DNA of 64,000 nt from Rhizoctonia solani (Eukaryota; Basidiomycota; Agaricomycetes; Cantharellales; Ceratobasidiaceae), in NCBI RefSeq assembly GCF_016906535.1, contig NC_057378.1, positions 310,001 to 374,000 on the forward strand, read 5' to 3'. A program made the position numbers and the translations under genes. Shown piece by piece: positions 23,301-34,647 of this stretch (within the stretch, counting starts at the first letter, position 1; each line of letters starts with the position of its first letter). The notes below the pieces were generated by a model, which worked only from the letters and a program-made list of their open reading frames with translations, was not told where the DNA came from and searched no databases.

Positions 23301-23723
23301 GGGTGACTCCTGAGTGAGCCATGTCATGCCAAGTATGGCGGGTGTGTTCCCAATGGGACAGACTAGGAAGGGAACAGTGTGTGGGTGGCCGTTGGCCAAA
23401 ACTGCAAGTTGGACCTGGTGCCAAATGCAACCAGTCTGGGAAATTGTACCATCTAACATTCTCACAACTTGTGGATTTTTGAGTTGGGTTTTTGGAATTT
23501 TGTATTTTTCCACAATCAAAGGGGAGATGAAATTCAATGTGGCTCCTGAATCTATGAGGGTTTTCAAGGGTTCTGCCAAGGAATTTTGGACGTATAGATC
23601 AATAAATAGTAGGGGTTTTTTATTTGAATCAAGTCCCACAGATACAAATTCTATATTACTATCTACAATGTCCTTTTTGGGAGTCAAGGGCTTGGCAGCG
23701 GTCCTCAACTTCACTCTTTTCCC
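20302..23723 (-). pseudogene. pol: pol of A1, broken
   Basis: Follows gag in the -1 frame from 23723. Protease with DSGATLNF, RT with YLDDILIFS, RNase H beginning ETDASGVAMGA, integrase with HHCC finger and DDE, chromodomain with KWKGYGPEDNSWEP. Lesions: a one-base loss in an A run near 22960 with a TGA beside it; TGA at about 22570; TGA at about 22371; TAG at about 20990 where Trp is expected. The three TGAs fit CGA to TGA. Ends with a normal TAG (20304-20302) just before the polypurine tract. Confidence 0.88.
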
Positions 23724-24895
23724 AACTTGTCCTCAGCTACCTTGGCTGCTTCCTTGATTGTAGCTTTCCAACCATTGGGGCATTGTTTGATGCCATGCCC
23801 TTTTTGGCCGCACTTGACACAAAGGCCAGACGCGCAGCAATGGTCCCTCTCTTCTGGTGTGACATAATTAGGGTCCTTGGAGAGACAGACCCTGGTAGTG
23901 GTGGTGGAGGTGGCCACGGTGGCTGGGGACTTGGCGGGTTGCTTCTTTGGCTGGTTCTCCTTGTTTTTGTGGCAAGTGTTGTCAATTTTGATTGAGGCTG
24001 CAAAAATTGCCTCAAGTTTGTCTGGAATATTATCCTTTGTTGACAATAATTCCTTGACCTTCCAGTGGAGGCCCTGCGTGAACTGTGCAATGTAGGCCTC
24101 CTCATTCCAGTCTAATTCCGCCATGAGATTGCGGAACTCTGTGACGTACTTGGAGGTGGTTGTGGATTGGGAGAGTGCTGCAATCTTCCTAGCTGCGGCC
24201 TGCTTGGCATTGGGATTGGCAAATGCCTCCTTGAATTTGGCCAATAAGGCCGTGATGGTGGTTGGGGGGTTTCCCTTGCCCTTGATAATAGCCCCAATGA
24301 GGGGGAGTGCCCAGTCGGCGGCTTTGTCTGTCATATGGTACAGTATCCATACAACCATCTGTTCCTCCTCATCAAATTGATCCCTGTGAAGTGCTACCCA
24401 GAGTAGCATTTGGTCCAGCCATTGTGTGGCCTTGCGCCCCCTTGTTTCTCCCTTATAAGGATCTGGGAGGTCCATCTTGGGCTGCTTTATGCTGGACCCT
24501 GCGTCAAAGGGGGTGAGGGACCCTAGATGCCTCCTAGGCGTTCCTTGAGGCTCCTTTTTGGGGACTCTCCTTGGTTCCTCCTCTTCTTCTGAGTCAAAGC
24601 CCATACCCCTTGATGGGCGGAAAGGGGCCTTGAGTCCAGGCCTAACCGTTCCTGGAGTGTGGGTTTCTCCCCCTGTATGAGTGGGGGGAGTGACAGGCCC
24701 AGTTGATGGGCCAGGCTTGGCTTGAGCGCCTCCTTGGTCTTTGTCACCAACAAGGTTGTTGGTTTCCTTGCATATGGCAACAAGCTGGATAATCTGCTTG
24801 CCCTGGGACTTGACTTGGTCCTGGAGGGACCCAACTTGGCTAGTGAGGGCTGCAATAGCCTCAAGGAGAGCGCTAAGGGTTGGCTCCGGTTCCAT
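23711..24895 (-). CDS. gag: gag of A1
   Basis: 394 codons from ATG at 24895 (MEPEPTLSALLEAI). Order: N-terminal helical segment, Pro/Thr-rich linker, gag capsid domain (QWLDQMLLWVALHRDQF), zinc knuckle CVKCGQKGHGIKQC. Ends TTG GGA AAA GAG TGA; GGGAAAA is the -1 slippery site into pol. Uninterrupted and close in length to the A3 gag (395). Confidence 0.9.
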   Translation of the reverse strand: MEPEPTLSALLEAIAALTSQVGSLQDQVKSQGKQIIQLVAICKETNNLVGDKDQGGAQAKPGPSTGPVTPPTHTGGETHTPGTVRPGLKAPFRPSRGMGFDSEEEEEPRRVPKKEPQGTPRRHLGSLTPFDAGSSIKQPKMDLPDPYKGETRGRKATQWLDQMLLWVALHRDQFDEEEQMVVWILYHMTDKAADWALPLIGAIIKGKGNPPTTITALLAKFKEAFANPNAKQAAARKIAALSQSTTTSKYVTEFRNLMAELDWNEEAYIAQFTQGLHWKVKELLSTKDNIPDKLEAIFAASIKIDNTCHKNKENQPKKQPAKSPATVATSTTTTRVCLSKDPNYVTPEERDHCCASGLCVKCGQKGHGIKQCPNGWKATIKEAAKVAEDKLGKE

Positions 24896-25397
24896 TCCAG
24901 GCAGGCCTTGCAAAGTGGGAGATGGGCTGCAAGTGGGTGGTTGGGAATGGGATGGAACAGAGCGGCGGCTGGAACAACTGGTAGGGCGGGAGTAAGGGTG
25001 TGGGACGCCAGAGCGTGTGGATGGAATGATGGAAACGGCATGGGGGAGGTGCCTATATCAGGACTTATGGGCAGTTTTTGTGCAGAGTGTGTACGCTAAA
25101 CCCTTGCGTCAGACACCTAGCGTTGGACTATCCCTACAACAAATCAGCAGATCTGGCAATTGTGATATGAGCGGGTTTTTAGCAAGCGGGTGGATCAGCT
25201 GTCTAGGGTTGCTATCTGCTGTGTTCCAGCAAAACACGTGGTAAGCAGGCAATCAGGACTTGTCAGCCTTATAGCAATTCAGCACTACGTGTGGGTGGGG
25301 AGTTTTTGATTATTATACTCTGCAAAGTGGCCCCAATCACGGTTATTTCCCTTGTGCTAGTACTGGGAGCCTTCTTGTTGTCAATCAAAGCCTACAA

Positions 25398-25412
25398 AAG
25401 TTGATTTTACAA
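25398..25412 (-). promoter_or_regulatory. Self-priming type primer-binding site of A1
   Basis: Directly after the 5' LTR the minus strand reads TTGTAAAATCAACTT. Its 13-base core is the exact complement of AAGTTGATTTTAC in the same LTR (25682-25670). The matching bases vary together between A1, A2 and A3. Confidence 0.75.
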
Positions 25413-25973
25413 TGTTGTACACCACTGTAAGGTGGGTACTTGCTAGTGGGGGCAGGCGCTTACGGCTGTACTACTACACACAAGCTTATGTAATCTAATC
25501 TACCTAGGCTATACTACTGACGCGTAAGGCGTCCTACTGCTAACTACTGTTGACAAGGGGGCCTTAGGCCTGGGAGGTGTGGTAAGTGTAATAAGGGGTG
25601 ATGCAACTACTGATAAGGGCTGGCTACTTAGCTGGCTGGAACTGTCCTCCTCAATGGGTATGAGACAAGGTAAAATCAACTTGGGGTCTCCAAGTGATTT
25701 CCCTGCTGTATATATAGACAAAGATACTAACTACATGTGGTCTGTGCACGTGTGAATAGAAGACTACATGTGAAAAGAGAAGCGTGCTGCGGGTTGTGCA
25801 GAAGCGTGGATTTCTCCTAAGCGCCCTTGGCACGGTATCTTGGCGCGGTATCTCGGCATAATAAGCGCCGAGATCACGTGATCGAAAAAGTAAAGGTAAG
25901 GAGTCCGTAAAAAATAGTAGAAATATTAGAAAAATCGTGCGAATCTAATGGTATATGTAAGGAGGTTGTAACA
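25413..25973 (-). repeat. 5' LTR of A1
   Basis: 561 bp. On the minus strand GATCACGTGATC, TATA box TATATATAC and the R segment AAGTTGATTTTAC follow in order. The 3' LTR has the same R segment. Confidence 0.92.
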
Positions 25974-26106
25974 CAATACCACACTTTGGAGCTAACAACT
26001 CACAAAATCTTTGAACAACAGTAGCACGGGTTGGCCTCCGTAGCTCTGTCACCTTGTTTCTATCTTAACCCTTATAGATCAATCTAGAACTGAAAGTACG
26101 TACAGA

Positions 26107-27570
26107 ATGAGCAGACAGCTACGCAGTGGGCGCAGCTATGACGCCTTGAAGGAACCCCAAGTTCCTAAACAAAAGACGCAGCAACGCAAGGCCGCTGGGG
26201 CAAAGGCCAATGCCAATGAACAGGCATCAGAGACAAACAGTAAGCAATTGATAGCACCTAGAGAAAGGGAACGGCTTACATTTGGGACAGCTCCTGGGGA
26301 AAAAAGCCCCAGAGAGAGCGTACACATATTAGGCACCGGGAAGCGCCAAGGAGTGGCACTCATTGGGAACAACGCGGTCAAGCTAGCCCTGTCTGCCTAC
26401 GCGGCCCTAACAAATAGGGCCCCACCCATCCGGAGGGTGCTGAGCTGGCCAACACCAGCAATCAAGACCCGCATGATAGCAGATTCCCCCAAGGAAGGGG
26501 AAGCAGCGTTTCCTAGGAACGCTGAGGCAGCCGTCAGAGTCCCGGGAGAGCAAGAACTTACTCCTGGAGGAACCAACAGAGCGCCGGCTGCCATTAGAGT
26601 GCCAGAGACACCCTTGACAACAACAAGGAGGAAGGACACGTCCTTGGACAACAATGTGTATGTAACTGCCAGAACAAGTCAAGTATGCAACAAAAGTATA
26701 GTTCTGACTAGTGAGGGTGAACCGCTGTTAGCGCAATACGTAGTAAATGACAATACCAGTAAGATGCCCTCTGTTAGTAGTGAGCAAAGGAAGCGCAGGC
26801 GCCGTAAGTCCAAGGGTAACACAAGAGACCTGATTGGAAGCCCCAGTAATGAGTCTAAGTCAATGGCTAATTATGAGGGACTTACCTGGGATGAGGAGGT
26901 CCAACATGTCAACGGCAAAGACCCGGGTGGCCCAAACACCAGCCTCCCGGACATTAGCAAATGGGTGAATCCCAACTGGTCATGGTTGGACTACATCCCC
27001 AAAAGCAATGAGCAGAGCGCTGAGACCAACGGAGAAAGCATACAGGTCAACGCTCTCATATTCAAGGTTGATGAGAACTACGTATACAACAACAACAAGT
27101 ACGTGGAGGTGCTGCGCAATTTGCGCAATCAAGACCAACCTGAGAGCACACATAGCCAGTCCCAAGGAGCCAGCCCATTGCAAGTTTGCCAAACACACCA
27201 AGTCACGGTGGAGGAAATTGACAAAGAGACTGAAGCAACTGAGACTAGTTGGACGCGCTCATACGTTGGTAAAGGAAAGGGCAAGAAGAAGCCTAGGGAA
27301 AGGATCAGGAAACGCAAGCGGCCAAGCCTTGGGATGGCACTTGACAACCTAGAAGGGTTGCAAGGAGAAAGGGGTTGACCCACAGACAGCAGGGAACCCT
27401 CAGTCACGTACCAAGGAGGTGGATACCTGGAAGGACTTATCAGTCCCTTGTCAGTTCACCCTGCGGCAAATACTGAGAACAATCAAGAAACCGTACCAAG
27501 GGGTGATAGGAGCGGGGCTAGAGACAAGACAACAACCCGTAGCAGAAGAACCAACCCATTGTACTCTACA
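26107..27570 (+). pseudogene. N-terminal extra domain of the B polyprotein, unknown function
   Basis: Starts at ATG 26107 (MSRQLRSGRSYD). Rich in basic and polar residues, ends in a strongly basic GKGKGKKKPRERIRKRKR segment. No known domain recognised. It is in the same frame as gag and pol of B; a TGA at 27376-27378 interrupts it and the frame then stays open into gag. It could be a long gag N-terminus or a separate protein. It has no counterpart in A or C. Confidence 0.6.
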
Positions 27571-28740
27571 ATGGAGTCACTGGCTCCATTGCTTAGACAG
27601 GGTGGTGACAGGGAACGCCCGCATACAAGCATCCCAGGAAGTGATTCAGAACCCTCCAACTCAGACTTGTCCAACAGTGACTACAGCTCCACCAACAAGT
27701 CTATCTCCTCACAATCCGCAGGGACAACAAGACAGCAAACAAGCTGCAAGTTGGAAGACATAGTCAGAAAACTCAAGAAACAGAACAAACAACTAGAGAA
27801 GAAAATTGTGACACAGGCAAGGTCAGGGTACAAGGCCCAGACGCCTAAAGCTTACAAGGGCAAGGCGGACATTGATAAATACAATATGTTTATCTTTAAC
27901 TATAAACTATACTTGTCAGATACCAAGCTTAGCAACCGCAAGGCCGTCCTCACAGTGAGCCAATTCCTTGAGGACAAGGCGGCAACATGGTACATGATGA
28001 ATGTAGCGCCAGACCCTGAAGCTTATACAATGGAAACAATATATGTTGGACTTTACAAATATTGTTTCCCCCCCAACTTCAAGGAGGAGGTGCAACGTCA
28101 GTATAACCAGAAGCAGCAAGGGGACCTGAGCGTTCAGGACTACTTTGCCAAGCTGGCTAGGCTCTGTTGCAGACTTAGGGATATCAACAATAGACAACAC
28201 GTTCTGAGAATCTGGGAAGGCGCCGCGCAGTATATTAAGGTTGAATGGGCTCTAAAATACATGCAGCCGGAAACTACAGACATAGATACACTGCAAGAAG
28301 CGGCATTGGCAGCAGAAAGGGCACATAAGATCAAACGGAAAATTGAAAGGTTGGGAAACAACAAGGGAAATCCACAGAAAGAGCGGTTGCGTAGCCCCCC
28401 CAGGAAGAACAACCGCCATCCTAATTACAGAAGCTTGGCTAATGGATCAAACGGGAGGAACTGCAACCATAGAAGTGGGAGCTACAATGGTAATGGTAAC
28501 AGGACAGACAAGCGCCAAGACAAGAATAGACACAAAACGCAAGAAGGAGGGCGCAAAGAGGCAAACACAAGGAGGGAGAAACTCACAAGTGAAGAACAAG
28601 ACAGACTAAAGGCTGCTGGGCTATGCTACGTGTGCCAGAGGTCAGGACATCTGGCCCAGGACTGCCCAAAGTTCCACAAGGCAAAGCCGTTGCATATACG
28701 TGCAAACACAGTTAAAATCAGACCCAAAGAGAAGGTCTGA
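27571..28740 (+). CDS. gag: gag of B
   Basis: From ATG 27571 (MESLAPLLRQGG) about 389 residues. Contains a coiled-coil-like stretch, the gag capsid domain (about KAYKGKADIDKYNMFIFNY onward), a basic Asn/Arg-rich segment, and a zinc knuckle CYVCQRSGHLAQDC. Ends in TGA at 28738-28740; the next codons in the same frame lead into pol, so this stop is either a readthrough signal or a CGA to TGA change. The start is uncertain because the frame is open upstream. Confidence 0.75.
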   Translation: MESLAPLLRQGGDRERPHTSIPGSDSEPSNSDLSNSDYSSTNKSISSQSAGTTRQQTSCKLEDIVRKLKKQNKQLEKKIVTQARSGYKAQTPKAYKGKADIDKYNMFIFNYKLYLSDTKLSNRKAVLTVSQFLEDKAATWYMMNVAPDPEAYTMETIYVGLYKYCFPPNFKEEVQRQYNQKQQGDLSVQDYFAKLARLCCRLRDINNRQHVLRIWEGAAQYIKVEWALKYMQPETTDIDTLQEAALAAERAHKIKRKIERLGNNKGNPQKERLRSPPRKNNRHPNYRSLANGSNGRNCNHRSGSYNGNGNRTDKRQDKNRHKTQEGGRKEANTRREKLTSEEQDRLKAAGLCYVCQRSGHLAQDCPKFHKAKPLHIRANTVKIRPKEKV

Positions 28741-31700
28741 GTCTTGTTGGTCATGCTCAAGGAGTTGGACAAACTTACCCAGCTGAGAGACAGGGTCAAA
28801 GTGAACGCCGTTTGCGTAGGGCAAAAGAACAATGCCACAACAAAGCACATAGAGCGCAATGCGGTCAAGATCAAAGACAACACGCGCAAAGTGCCCAACA
28901 CGCTGGTGGTCAAAGCAAAGATAGAAGGCAAGTCAGTACAAGTACTGCTGGACTCTGGGTGCCAAACTGACCTAATTTTGTCAACACTGGTCAATCAGCT
29001 CAAACTAGATAAGACGGCGCTGATGAAACCGCTGCAAGTTCAGCTGGCAATGGCGGGGTTGCAAGGAACTTTACACTATTGTGCACAGGCTAGAATAGAA
29101 TATCAGACAGTGAACAAAAACCGTCAGTTTGACGTAGGGAACTTAGATAACTACAATGTGATATTGGGCACGCTGTTCTTATTTCAGCACAGCGTGAGAT
29201 TGAGTTTCAACCCGTACAGCGTATACATTGGATTGAACAAAGCGCTGCCATTAGACAGAGACCATGTTCTACAGATAAATTCACTATCTACAGAGATTGT
29301 GGGTACAAGGATGGCTGAGCTGCGTGAGATGCTCAGGGAGGAGGCAGCAGAAGTATGCAAGCCAGTGAACGGGATGATCCCATTGCCACCTATGAGAGCA
29401 ATCAATCACAGGATACCACTGATAGACAAGACAAAAGTGTATAAGTTCCAACCATCCAGATGCCCAGAAGCGCTTAAGAGTCAGTTTGAGTCAAAGGCGC
29501 GCAACTACCTGGAGTCAGGACGGTGGAAGCATAGCACGGGATTGAACGCAATCCCCATGCTATTCCTGCCAAAGAAGAAGGATGGAAAGGTGGAACTACA
29601 AACTGTACTAGACAAGCGCAAGCAGAACACAAACACGGTTAAGCTGGCGTCACCCCTGCCGCTCCCCAAGGACATCCTGTCCAAGGTTAGTAGACACCAA
29701 TACAAGATGCTATTAGATGGGAAAGACGCTTACAAACAGATATGCATGGTCAAGGATGACGTGCACAAGACATTATTCCACACGCCAATGGGTACAATGG
29801 TCAGTTGCGTGATGCAGCAAGGCAATTGCAATGCCGGGGCAACATACCAAGCGTTAATGAATCACATATTTGCGCCGTACATTGGGGTATTTATGTTTGT
29901 ATACCTGGACAATATTGTGATATTCTCAGACACGCTGGAGGAACATGTAAAGCATATACGTACCATACTGAGAGTACTCAAACAAGAGAGATTATTCCTG
30001 AGCCCTAACAAGATGCAGTTCCTAGCGGAGGAACTGCACATCTTGGGACACATAGTGGACAAGCAGGGCATTTGAATGGACCTGCACAAGGTGGACTCCG
30101 TGTCAAAATGGAAGACGCCTGAGAGTAAGGAGCAGCTTGCAAGCTTTCTGGGAGCAGTGGGATACTTGGCCCTGAATTGTCCGGGAATACAGATACCAAT
30201 GGCACCATTGGCAAAGCGCGCAAGCAGAAACAAGCTATTCCGCTGGGGCGGACTGGAAGAGCGGGCATTCCGCAAAGTGATACAGCTTGTAGAAGAATAC
30301 AGGGACAAACATTGGGTAGCACTGAGATATGGGCTGGGAGAGGACCCAATATACCTGATAACGGATGCAAGCCTAACCGGAGCAAGCAGACTGGTCAGCC
30401 AAGGGAAGGAATGGCAGACAGCCGCGGTAGCAGCCTTCTGGTTGGCTAAGTTCACAACGGCGCAACAGAACTACACGGTGACAGAACAGGAGGCCCTGGC
30501 CATAGTAGCGTCACTGGACAAGTTCCAGCCACTACTGTATGGCATGAAGTTTGAAGTACTCACTGACCACAAGGCGCTGGAGTTCTTGCTAACCCAAAAG
30601 GAACTGAATGCGCGCCAAGTTAGATGGTTAGAAACAATAAATGAATTTGACTGCACTATTAGATACATCAAGGGATCCCAGAACGTGCTGTCGGATGCAC
30701 TTTCTAGGATATACAGTGAAGACAAAAAGGGAACAGAATGGGCGGCAAGTGAATACATGGCGGACATAGATGGAAACAACACAACGGGGAACGCGCATAC
30801 ACCCACCGTACAGTTAATGCAACCTGTGATCACAGGTATGGCAGCAAAAGTAGCGGCCAAGAGCCAAGTAACATTGGAAGGGGTGAGGCAAAACCCAGCT
30901 TGTAAATGTGTGGCGCTGGAACAATATGACCCAGAAATCCCAGGAAGGGGCAATTACAGAAGAATTGGGACAAGAGCCCCAAAGAGAAGAGGCACCGCTG
31001 ATAAAGCAAATTGGGACCCTGATAGAAGGGAAGAATTTGATGAGATCATGAATGGGTCAACAGAAGCCAGGAGTGAAACACGCAAGACTGAATCAATGAG
31101 CTCACCAGCAAGCGTCAAGCTGGAGGGCGGGAATACTACAGGAAACAAAGTAGACCCAATGGACAGATCAGACCACAGGCACATAACACAGCTAGTGAGC
31201 AAAATAGACATAGTGAGCACAATAGCAGAAGGATACAAGAAGGACAAAGACTACAAGAAAATAATTGAGGAACCATTGCAATTTCCTCAGTTTGAACTCT
31301 GCAAGGAACTAATATACTTTAGCAAGCACGGTTGATTGTATCTATGTGTGCCAAATACAACAAGCGGGGATTGGCATATCTGCAGTCTGTTAATCTTGCA
31401 CGCTCACTCAATGGTATTGCATCTGGGATACAAAAAGACATATGCATACATGCACAAAAGTCTATACTGGAAAGGACTGGCAAATGACACAAAGCGTTTC
31501 TGCAATGCATGTGTATCATGCGCGTCATCCAAGACATTGACACAGAAGCCATACAGGCTGTTGAAGCCATTGCCAATACCAAAGTACCTGTGGGCACAGG
31601 TTGGGGTAGACTTCTTTGGACCATTACCCAAATCAACCACATTGCTAGGAACATTTGACATGATATGTGCCGTGATAGATCACCTAACGTGTATGACGCA

Positions 31701-33429
31701 TTTGATACCTACCAGGTTGGACTACACCGCTTGCAACATGGCAGAAGTGTTCCACGCAAATGTATTCAGGCTACACAGAATACCAGAAATCATAATTAGT
31801 GATTGAGACAAGCTATTTACATTGATATTCTGGCAGACGTTCTATAGCCTGACTGGTACTGAGATCAGATTATTGTCCGCATTCCACCCACAAATGGACG
31901 GGATGATGGAACAATTAATACAAAGCATGTCAGGAATAATACGCGTGTGCGTAAACCCGGCCCTGAGGGACTGGGCACTCAAGCTACCCAGCATAGAGTT
32001 TGCAATAAACTCAGCAAGGTCAGAAACAACGGGATTCAGTCTGTTTTTGCTGAACTACAGACACGTACCTAGACCAATGTTAGTGAGAACCAGGACTGTC
32101 ATAAACAGAGGAAAATAGAACTAGCCAGAATTGAACCAGCTTGACCACTAAGCCATAGAGCCCTATTATTCCTCTGCTGACAACCCATGATTACACCTGC
32201 TACCCCCCAAATTTGGGCTTGGGCCAGCATGCAACCACTTGTACTGGTCATGTGACCGTGTCCAGGACAAGGACGGACATGCACAGTGTGCGCAAAGCAG
32301 CGCGTAACATCAAATACGCACTAATGATAGCGCACAACGCAATCATAGGAGCGCGTTTGAGCCAGATGGTTGAGTCAAATTGACACCAAAGGCCATCACC
32401 CTTCAAGCAGGGCAATTGGGTCTATGTGAGCACAAAGAATATGCGCGTACCAATGGGAAAGCCCCACAAGCTATTGGCACAATGGATCAGGCCAGTAGTA
32501 ATTGATGGAGTGGTAAAAGAAGGAGCCACCTACCATGTGGAGCTCCCGGAGGACCTCAGGCGGCGCAGGATCAAGGCAATATTCCATGCATTGCTACTCA
32601 AGCCGCATATACCCTACAAGGACCGCAGGTTCCCAGGGAGGAACTACAAGCAAATTGCATTGTTGGAAGCCAATGACAACAAATGGGCAGTAGAGAAAAT
32701 AGTAGGGCATTGTGGCAAGGGTAGTAACACTATGTTCAAAATAGCGTGGCAAACTGGGGATTGCACTTGGGAAACATACCGTGTGGTCAGGCACTTAGAA
32801 GCACTCAAGCAATACTTCAAAGCCATAGGGGTCAAACAAGCTAGGGACCTACCTTGGGCGGAAGGAGGAGACACACCCTATGATGAGCTTAGTGATAGCG
32901 GGTCTGAAACCCTGGAGGGCGCAAGCATACGCGTACTTAAGGAGGGAGACCCAGAGTACAAGCACCTCACCACACCACTGTTGCATATCAAGCTCACTGA
33001 ATTACTATCACTATACAAAAGATGCCCCACGGCCAATGCCAGCAACTTAGTTGGGACCACAACCAACAACAAGACAAACCACCAGCATATCAACAGGACC
33101 AGTACAACCAAGTCAATCTTGGGTTACTGCGGCTGCTCAACACCGTTGCGCAGACCAGCCTCAAAACCATCCAAGCCTGTAACCCCCAAGTACAGCAAAG
33201 AGGCTGACAAGGGGGCATGGGGCCACGCCTGAGATATCAGCACCATTACCCGCACGTTGGTAGAAGACAGCTGGACCTGTACAAAGGAAGGCGCTTTAGA
33301 CAAAGAGGAACTCAACCTAGTGCTAGGCCAAGGAGTAGATTGTCCACATGTAGCACCTCAACCAAGCAAGGCCATAGCCAGTCAACTACCAGGGGAAGAA
33401 GCCTTTCCCCAAGCGGAACGGAAGTGAAC
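28741..33429 (+). pseudogene. pol: pol of B (PR-RT-RH-INT-chromodomain), broken by TGA codons
   Basis: Protease with LLDSGCQTDLIL; RT with VYLDNIVIFS, where the second catalytic Asp (YLDD) is Asn, codon at 29911-29913; RNase H from about 30350; integrase with H-H-C-C finger (HLGY, CNACVSCASS) and DFFGPLP start of the core; C-terminal chromodomain near KWAVEKIVGH to FKIAWQTGDCTWE. In-frame stops at 30073, 31333, 31804, 32381 and 33230 are all TGA. After removing the M insertion with one copy of its TSD (178 bases) the frame before and after it is the same. The frame ends at TGA 33425-33427. Confidence 0.85.
32097..32269 (-). mobile_element. M element copy 1 (LTR-like, tRNA-like module)
   Basis: 173 bp inserted in pol of B with perfect TSD aggac (32092-32096, 32270-32274). 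In its own orientation it runs TGTCCTGGACA to TTTATGACA. It contains box A TGGCTTAGTGG and box B GGTTCAATTCC, then TTTT. Nearly identical to copies 2 and 3. Confidence 0.85.
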
Positions 33430-34305
33430 AATGAGGAAGAAAGCAAGTACATACCAAGTATTTGCCCAATACTAGGGCCGTTGTTAGTACCCAAGCCTCT
33501 ACCCCTTCAAATTGCCAGAGCGCTAGCCAATCCAGCTCCAACAATGCTACCAGATCCAATCAAGAGAGTACCGTTGAACCCACCACTCCAACCAGCACCA
33601 GACCCAAACCAGAGGGGCGCAATTGGGCTCCAAATCAACAATCTGTTGTTGAAGGTGACCTGGGCTATCAGAACCGTTGAGAACATGATATCAGTGACCA
33701 AGACCCTCAACAAGCGTGTCAAGAGGACTCACCAGCGCGTTGTGGACAGGGAGTGGGACATCATGGAAGATATGTCAAGGATTGTACTACAGGCCCTAAG
33801 GATAGGGGACAAACCAAGGATTGGCAACGCAAGCTACCCTCAGGAACTACTAAGGCAAGCCTATCTGGTGCCCCTGTACATGCCGGAGACCACAGAACAA
33901 GCAATCAACAACCTCATACTGGGGATCAAAGAACACTGGTTGACAATCAGGGGGAACAAGGCAACTTTGAGACATCACATGCTGTTGCAGCTCCCAAATC
34001 CAGCATTGGAGAAGACAAGGCCAATTCCAATGATGGAAGCAATGGCGGGCCCAAGCCATCTGCAACAGAGCAAGACAATCCAGACGTTAGGGATGCAACC
34101 AACCACATTGCCAAGTGGACAACCCTTGGACCCAACGTCAAGATGCGCAACGCCGGGAACAGACTCAAGACCCTTGAGCCAGAACAGCCTTGCGTCTCAC
34201 CACGCAAGCTCAAGCTCAAGCAATTGTTGGTACGTAGAAGGACTGATCAAGTCAAAAGGAAAGGGGAAGGGAAGGGCACTGGAGGAGACGGAGAAAAGTG
34301 ACTGA
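33217..34305 (+). CDS. 3' ORF of element B, unknown function
   Basis: 362 codons from ATG 33217, in another frame than pol and overlapping its end. The first about 70 residues may be a shadow of the pol tail. From about residue 75 on it looks like a real protein: Pro-rich segment, then a long helical part (IGLQINNLLLKVTWAIRTVENMI and onward), and a basic tail with SKGKGKGRALEETEKSD. No transmembrane segment, so not env-like. No known domain recognised; not present in A or C. It could be expressed by frameshift from pol or from a subgenomic RNA. Confidence 0.55.
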   Translation: MGPRLRYQHHYPHVGRRQLDLYKGRRFRQRGTQPSARPRSRLSTCSTSTKQGHSQSTTRGRSLSPSGTEVNNEEESKYIPSICPILGPLLVPKPLPLQIARALANPAPTMLPDPIKRVPLNPPLQPAPDPNQRGAIGLQINNLLLKVTWAIRTVENMISVTKTLNKRVKRTHQRVVDREWDIMEDMSRIVLQALRIGDKPRIGNASYPQELLRQAYLVPLYMPETTEQAINNLILGIKEHWLTIRGNKATLRHHMLLQLPNPALEKTRPIPMMEAMAGPSHLQQSKTIQTLGMQPTTLPSGQPLDPTSRCATPGTDSRPLSQNSLASHHASSSSSNCWYVEGLIKSKGKGKGRALEETEKSD

Positions 34306-34332
34306 GACAGCCGCAACTGTCTGGAGGGCAAG

Positions 34333-34647
34333 TGTAAGGGTTACGCTATCACTGTAGGTCTAGCTCTGGTGTATGTGTTACCCTTACAATACACCGTTAC
34401 CTCTCTTTATGTTACACTTGTACCCAGTGCTCTGTTCAGGCTGATTACTAACTATATACATTCATTTGGTTTCTTCTGTTTACGCATGTATCAACCTGGG
34501 CACCTTATAAGGTCCCAGGACTTCTACCCACTCTCCCCCTGTCTTTACTCTTAACATCAATATTGAGTGTGTGTTACAACTTGTCATTTAGGCAATGCTG
34601 TTGCCAACCAAGTCACATATATACATCCAATAAGTAGAGACCTTACA
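34333..34647 (+). repeat. 3' LTR of element B
   Basis: 315 bp, same length as the 5' LTR and almost identical. Followed by TSD ccatg and the right half of the outer solo C LTR. Confidence 0.9.

Larger units (their letters stand above)
13288..25973 (-). mobile_element. LTR retrotransposon A1 (chromovirus), split by C1
   Basis: LTR-gag-pol-LTR on the minus strand, TSD caata (13283-13287 and 25974-25978). 5' LTR 25413-25973 (561 bp); the 3' LTR is 13288-13386 plus 19828-20290 (562 bp), interrupted by C1. Unwound length about 6.2 kb, equal to A2. The LTR differences I compared are CpG transitions, so it is a fairly recent insertion. The poly-C run at about 20293 is the polypurine tract on the minus strand. 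Confidence 0.93.
12954..34647 (+). mobile_element. LTR retrotransposon B (Ty3/gypsy type), split by A1
   Basis: Two 315-bp LTRs (12954-13268, 34333-34647) in direct orientation and a TSD ccatg on both sides (12949-12953, 34648-34652). The element itself is about 8.8 kb; the rest of the span is A1 with C1 inside, inserted 19 bases after the 5' LTR, and an M copy in pol. Its internal DNA resumes at 25979. It carries an N-terminal extra domain, gag, PR-RT-RH-INT-chromodomain and a separate 3' ORF. Confidence 0.9.

Noticed and set aside
26107..33429. TGA read as Arg (altered genetic code) in element B
   Set aside because: The host NLR and the intact A1 gag end in TGA, and the same C-to-T change is seen at non-coding CpGs in LTRs; decay explains it.
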